Positions 7,085 through 9,814 of a stretch of DNA of 9,814 nucleotides are shown here, one piece after another. Numbering within the stretch: the first letter of the stretch is position 1; each line of letters starts with the position of its first letter. The notes under the pieces are model-generated. The model did not search any database and was not told the DNA's origin. It worked only from the letters and a program-made list of their open reading frames with translations. Location: contig NZ_DXLG01000004.1 in the NCBI RefSeq assembly GCF_019414865.1, positions 1 through 9,814 on the forward strand. Direction: 5' to 3'. Source of the stretch: Veillonella sp. GTDB lineage: Bacteria > Bacillota > Negativicutes > Veillonellales > Veillonellaceae. The position numbers and the translations under genes are program-made.

Positions 7085-8056
7085 TTATTTTTTCATTCCA
7101 AGACATAGCAATCGTGAATAATAATTTTTTCTTAAAATATGACCTATCAAGATAGATAGAATTGTAGATGCTAAGAAGCATACAATAAAAGCTTCATAAT
7201 ACAATCCTAATTTAGACCAAAGTACAATTCTGAATGGAATCTTAACGATATCACTAAAGATATAAACATCCATTGAGACAGTGCCTAAAAAGATTAGTAG
7301 TGTTTTATATAATCCGATTCTAGATGAGATTTGGTTAGCTATATAGTATGTAATAGTAATGCCCGAAACTGCTGTTACAAGAGTAAGTATTTTAAACACA
7401 TTAATATCATGTAGTAATGCATAATTACCTACACTAAAAATCACAAGAGATGTAAGGGCTACTCCTGCAGATTTCATATAATCTAATAGCATATATTTCT
7501 TTATATATAAGCCTAAGATATAGAAGAATTGGAAGTACAATATCTTTGATACCATAGGTACAGAAAAGATATTTAATACATCAGATAACATGCCAATGAT
7601 GAAAGATAAGATTAATAAACCTAAATTTACACGTTTAACCAATAAGGCAATAATGATTGAAATAAAGAACAAGCAATATAAGAACCATAGTTCCCCATCC
7701 GGATTAATACCAATAAATATTTTCCATATATCTTGCGGATTAATTTGCTGATTTGCAAATTTTGATAAAACTAATTTGAAGGGGAAATATAATAGTCCAA
7801 TAGTAAAATAGGGAACCATCAAACGTATACTTTTATCTTTTATAAATTTCTTGAATCCTTCTTTCAAAGGTATATGCATAAAATAGCCAGCTACAAAGAA
7901 GAATACAGGCATATGGAAGCTATAAATTATAGTCCGCATCAAATATAAAGGATAACTAGCAATACCACTAGCACTTGCTTGGTCTGGAACAGAATGGCCC
8001 AAAACAACAAGCAAAATTGCAATCCCCTTCATAATATCAAAACTACTATCCCTCAT
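7085..8056 (-). CDS. Acyltransferase_3 family membrane acyltransferase
   Basis: This 323-residue polytopic membrane protein belongs to the Acyltransferase_3 (OafA/NolL/WecH-like) family, which typically moves acetyl groups onto sugars of surface polysaccharides. The N-terminus SSFDIMKGIAILLVVLGHS (4-22) contains the conserved histidine H21, and YSFHMPVFFFVAGYF (45-59) is the second hallmark; LWFLYCLF and LGTVSMDVYIFSD near the end are also typical. About ten hydrophobic segments are visible across the length. The start ATG follows a GGGGGGA Shine-Dalgarno-like run 3 nt away, which is unusually close and made of a six-base homopolymer. It lies 11 nt after wbaP and 10 nt before glf. It is strikingly AT-rich: sampled lines are 25-30 % GC against about 38-42 % in the flanking wbaP and glf, suggesting a separate origin. 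Acyl donor and acceptor sugar cannot be told from the sequence. Confidence 0.92.
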   Translation of the reverse strand: MRDSSFDIMKGIAILLVVLGHSVPDQASASGIASYPLYLMRTIIYSFHMPVFFFVAGYFMHIPLKEGFKKFIKDKSIRLMVPYFTIGLLYFPFKLVLSKFANQQINPQDIWKIFIGINPDGELWFLYCLFFISIIIALLVKRVNLGLLILSFIIGMLSDVLNIFSVPMVSKILYFQFFYILGLYIKKYMLLDYMKSAGVALTSLVIFSVGNYALLHDINVFKILTLVTAVSGITITYYIANQISSRIGLYKTLLIFLGTVSMDVYIFSDIVKIPFRIVLWSKLGLYYEAFIVCFLASTILSILIGHILRKNYYSRLLCLGMKK

Positions 8057-8067
8057 AATCCCCCCGA

Positions 8068-9504
8068 CTAATAAGCCCCTTTCGATTTAACGACAGCCAA
8101 CACAGTTTTCAATAAATATACAATATCGATCCACACAGACCAGTTATGAACATACCAAGAGTCCATTAATACCCGTTCTTCATAGGTAGTATCGCTACGA
8201 CCGCTCACTTGCCATACACCGGTAATCCCTGGTGGTACAAGGTAAAAGTCGTTGATATAGTCGCCGTATTTTACGATTTCATCGCGCACGATAGGGCGTG
8301 GACCTACAAGACTCATATCCCCAACGAGAACATTCCACAATTGTGGCAATTCATCAAGACTCGTTTTACGTAGGAATTTACCAATTCTTGTAACACGAGG
8401 ATCATCTTTTAATTTGAAATCTCGTTCCCATTCCTCACGAGCTGCAGGATTTTCTTTCAAATATACCTCCAACGCCTCTTGCGCATTAGGCACCATGGAG
8501 CGGAATTTATAGCATGGGAACTCTTTACCACCTTGGCCAACGCGCTTGTGACCAAATACGATAGGACCTGGAGAATCTAAATAAATCAACACAGCTACGA
8601 TGGCGAGGATTGGTAAAATCAAGATACCACCACAAACAGTAGCGACAATATCAAAGATGCGTTTCATAATACGGTTAGACTTGCGAGCCAAGTTATTTTG
8701 TACCCGCAATACAACAGCTTGCTCTTCCATCATGCCACGAGCCGTAATGTTACTTGTAGGCAAACCAAACAACTCAGGTACAAAGGCAACGCGATTTACT
8801 AATAGTTGCAAGTGATTGATCAAGGATACTAACTTTTTAGGCTCTAACCCTGGTGCACATATAAGGACGGTTTGTACACCTGTATCTTTAATAACTCGTT
8901 CAACATCGGAAAAAGCACCGAGACATGGATATTCTTTAGCAATGGTAGAGGATTTAGGATTATCATCTACATAACCAATAATCTTATAGGTAGCAATTGG
9001 CATACGATCTAAAGATTTCTTTACGAGCTCTGCTGTTTTACCTGCACCAACGAGAAGGACTGGTATATTTAAGTATCCTGCTTTTGAAAGAATTTTACCT
9101 ACAATAAAACGACTACTAAAGATAAAGAGCAGCATAAATAGATAGGCAAAGATAACAAAGAGTCGAGATACATCGTTGATTACATGACCTGTGTACATGA
9201 GTACAATGGATACAACGACGCCAATAGTGATACTACGGAATAAGTTCTTCATCGTATCCCAATAAGGAGATACTACAGAATAGGCATTATTGAGCAATAA
9301 TATGGCTAAAAATACGAAAGGTATAACACCATATACATAGATTTCATCTACCTTAAAATTTGAACTCACCGGTAAAAATGGCAAGTTTAAACGCAAATGA
9401 TAGGCCGCTAATGTGCCTAACACAATAGAAACATAATCTGCTATAAGCACTATGATTTTGCTAATAAGCAATTTGTTGTGATTATTATATCCAGAACTAT
9501 TCAT
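8068..9504 (-). CDS. wbaP: WbaP-type undecaprenyl-phosphate sugar-1-phosphate transferase
   Basis: This initiating enzyme transfers a hexose-1-phosphate, most likely galactose-1-phosphate, from UDP-sugar to undecaprenyl phosphate to begin repeat-unit assembly. With ATG 9504 it has 478 residues, normal for the long WbaP class. Four hydrophobic segments occupy roughly 12-35, 57-75, 92-108 and 114-134; a nucleotide-binding-like region VLLVGAGKTAEL (149-160) follows; and the catalytic phosphotransferase domain runs from about 280 with KRIFDIVATV (281-290), SPGPIVFGHKRVG (311-323), KFRSM (333-337), SLDELPQLWNVL (382-393), GPRPIV (401-406) and PPGITGVWQVSGR (424-436). A 27-codon in-frame extension to TTG 9585 exists, but it runs through a strong intrinsic terminator and has no good RBS. 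ATG 9504 has TGGGGT about 6 nt upstream, a modest site. As first gene of the operon it sits behind a terminator-containing leader. Glucose-1-phosphate specificity is the main alternative. Confidence 0.94.
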   Translation of the reverse strand: MNSSGYNNHNKLLISKIIVLIADYVSIVLGTLAAYHLRLNLPFLPVSSNFKVDEIYVYGVIPFVFLAILLLNNAYSVVSPYWDTMKNLFRSITIGVVVSIVLMYTGHVINDVSRLFVIFAYLFMLLFIFSSRFIVGKILSKAGYLNIPVLLVGAGKTAELVKKSLDRMPIATYKIIGYVDDNPKSSTIAKEYPCLGAFSDVERVIKDTGVQTVLICAPGLEPKKLVSLINHLQLLVNRVAFVPELFGLPTSNITARGMMEEQAVVLRVQNNLARKSNRIMKRIFDIVATVCGGILILPILAIVAVLIYLDSPGPIVFGHKRVGQGGKEFPCYKFRSMVPNAQEALEVYLKENPAAREEWERDFKLKDDPRVTRIGKFLRKTSLDELPQLWNVLVGDMSLVGPRPIVRDEIVKYGDYINDFYLVPPGITGVWQVSGRSDTTYEERVLMDSWYVHNWSVWIDIVYLLKTVLAVVKSKGAY

Positions 9505-9522
9505 ACTAATACCCCAAACTAT

Positions 9523-9566
9523 AAAAAAAGGTTGTTTTCTCAATACAATTTTTAAGAAAACAACCT
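9523..9566 (-). terminator. Intrinsic terminator in the wbaP leader (probable attenuator)
   Basis: Read on the minus strand, AGGTTGTTTTCTTAA (9566-9552) pairs with TTGAGAAAACAACCT (9543-9529). This is a 15-bp stem with a single U-G wobble, an 8-nt loop (AAATTGTA) and an immediately following T run down to 9523. The plus-strand side has no T run, so it acts only on minus-strand transcription. Its T run ends 18 nt before the wbaP ATG, leaving no room for a promoter in between. Any transcript that expresses the operon must therefore read through it, which makes an attenuator more likely than a plain end-of-gene terminator. I see no ops/JUMPstart element, so the anti-termination factor is unknown. 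Confidence 0.85.
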
Positions 9567-9604
9567 CTAAACCATACGAATACAATGTACCAATATTTAC
9601 ATAT

Positions 9605-9613
9605 ATTGTATCA
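9605..9613 (-). promoter_or_regulatory. Extended -10 promoter element for the operon
   Basis: On the minus strand the sequence TGATACAAT combines a TG dinucleotide with a TACAAT hexamer (one mismatch to TATAAT), an extended -10 arrangement. No good -35 hexamer lies 16-18 nt upstream (around 9627-9634), as is common for extended -10 promoters. Transcription would start near 9598, giving a leader of about 94 nt that contains the terminator at 9523-9566. AT-rich DNA yields chance matches, so confidence is moderate. Confidence 0.5.
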
Positions 9614-9750
9614 TATTCAAAAGTTTAAAACTATGAAAAAACATAGATTTTAGCTATCTTTTATGCAGTTTTTTGGAGATTTTGGGTCTATTTAAATTAG
9701 ACATAAAAATCAATTAAATAATGCGTAAATATTTCCTAAATAACCCTGTG

Positions 9751-9793
9751 ATTCTCAATTGATTCTCAATTAACTCTCAATTGTTTTCAATTG
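9751..9793. repeat. Four tandem 10-11 bp units centred on TCAATTGA
   Basis: The plus strand reads ATTCTCAATTG (9751-9761), ATTCTCAATTA (9762-9772), ACTCTCAATTG (9773-9783) and TTTTCAATTG (9784-9793), head to tail. Each unit contains TCAATT(G/A), and the first and last continue into the palindrome TCAATTGA. The period is one DNA helical turn, so all copies face the same side. A further TCAATTAA occurs at 9710-9717, 45 bp (about four turns) away. The array ends about 140 bp upstream of the proposed -10. This geometry fits an operator for a protein binding direct repeats, such as an OmpR/PhoB-type regulator, but the regulator is not identifiable. Confidence 0.7.
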
Positions 9794-9814
9794 AATCATG
9801 ATGCCCATAACAAT

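Larger units (their letters stand above)
9505..9814. other. Non-coding upstream and leader region of the operon
   Basis: These 310 bases hold no supported gene on either strand. From right to left they contain the 11-bp repeat array, an AT-rich spacer, the extended -10 candidate and the leader terminator described separately. A short imperfect dyad GTCTA-N7-TAGAC lies at 9686-9702, and a small hairpin CTATG-A6-CATAG at 9631-9646; neither has enough support to be called an element. The minus strand is open from the window edge to a TAA at 9770-9772 (14 codons), which is too little to claim the tail of an upstream gene. Confidence 0.7.

Noticed and set aside
9631..9646. Small hairpin CTATG-A6-CATAG.
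   Set aside because: Five base pairs in AT-rich DNA, with no strong T run after it on either strand; probably chance.
9686..9702. Dyad GTCTA-N7-TAGAC as an operator.
   Set aside because: Arms of only five bases, single occurrence, and no link to the promoter spacing.
9721..9762. Plus-strand 13-codon ORF starting with ATG at 9721.
   Set aside because: No RBS, very short, ends inside the repeat array.
9770..9814. Minus-strand frame open from the window edge to TAA at 9770-9772, possibly the tail of an upstream gene.
   Set aside because: Only 14 codons, overlapping the 11-bp repeat array, with no recognisable protein sequence.

Overview
The window reads as the 5' (promoter-proximal) half of a surface-polysaccharide (capsule or O-antigen-like) biosynthesis operon in a low-GC bacterium. 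Sampled lines range from about 25 to 50 % GC. The proteins resemble those of low-GC Firmicutes with an outer membrane (Negativicutes, for example Veillonella). That assignment is an impression from the protein sequences; no rRNA or other marker in the window confirms it.

All nine supported genes lie on the minus strand and are read from high to low coordinates, with gaps of 1 to 61 nt, so they look like one transcript. Order of transcription: a 310-nt non-coding region (9505-9814) with a tandem 11-bp repeat array, a likely extended -10 promoter and an intrinsic terminator placed in the leader; a WbaP-type polyprenyl-phosphate sugar-1-phosphate transferase (chain initiation); a membrane acyltransferase of the Acyltransferase_3 family; glf (UDP-galactopyranose mutase, making UDP-Galf); a DUF4422 glycosyltransferase; a LicD-family phosphotransferase; a class V PLP aminotransferase; a fusion of a TagD-like cytidylyltransferase to a Gfo/Idh/MocA-type domain; a second LicD protein; and a GT2 glycosyltransferase. 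No flippase, polymerase or export gene is in the window; such genes would be expected beyond position 1, because the last gene ends at 46.

Working model: WbaP loads a hexose-1-phosphate on undecaprenyl phosphate, and the DUF4422 and GT2 enzymes extend it, one of them probably with galactofuranose supplied by Glf. The acyltransferase decorates the glycan. The four-gene block licD / aminotransferase / cytidylyltransferase-oxidoreductase fusion / licD (1004-5118) looks like a self-contained cassette that makes a CDP-activated, probably amino-bearing small alcohol phosphate and transfers it to the glycan. Its product is not recognisable from sequence. This is the best candidate in the window for an undescribed pathway, the more so because the oxidoreductase half lacks several signature residues of its family. 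The second strong point is the intrinsic terminator directly in front of wbaP, which leaves no room for a promoter downstream and so implies regulated read-through of the whole operon.
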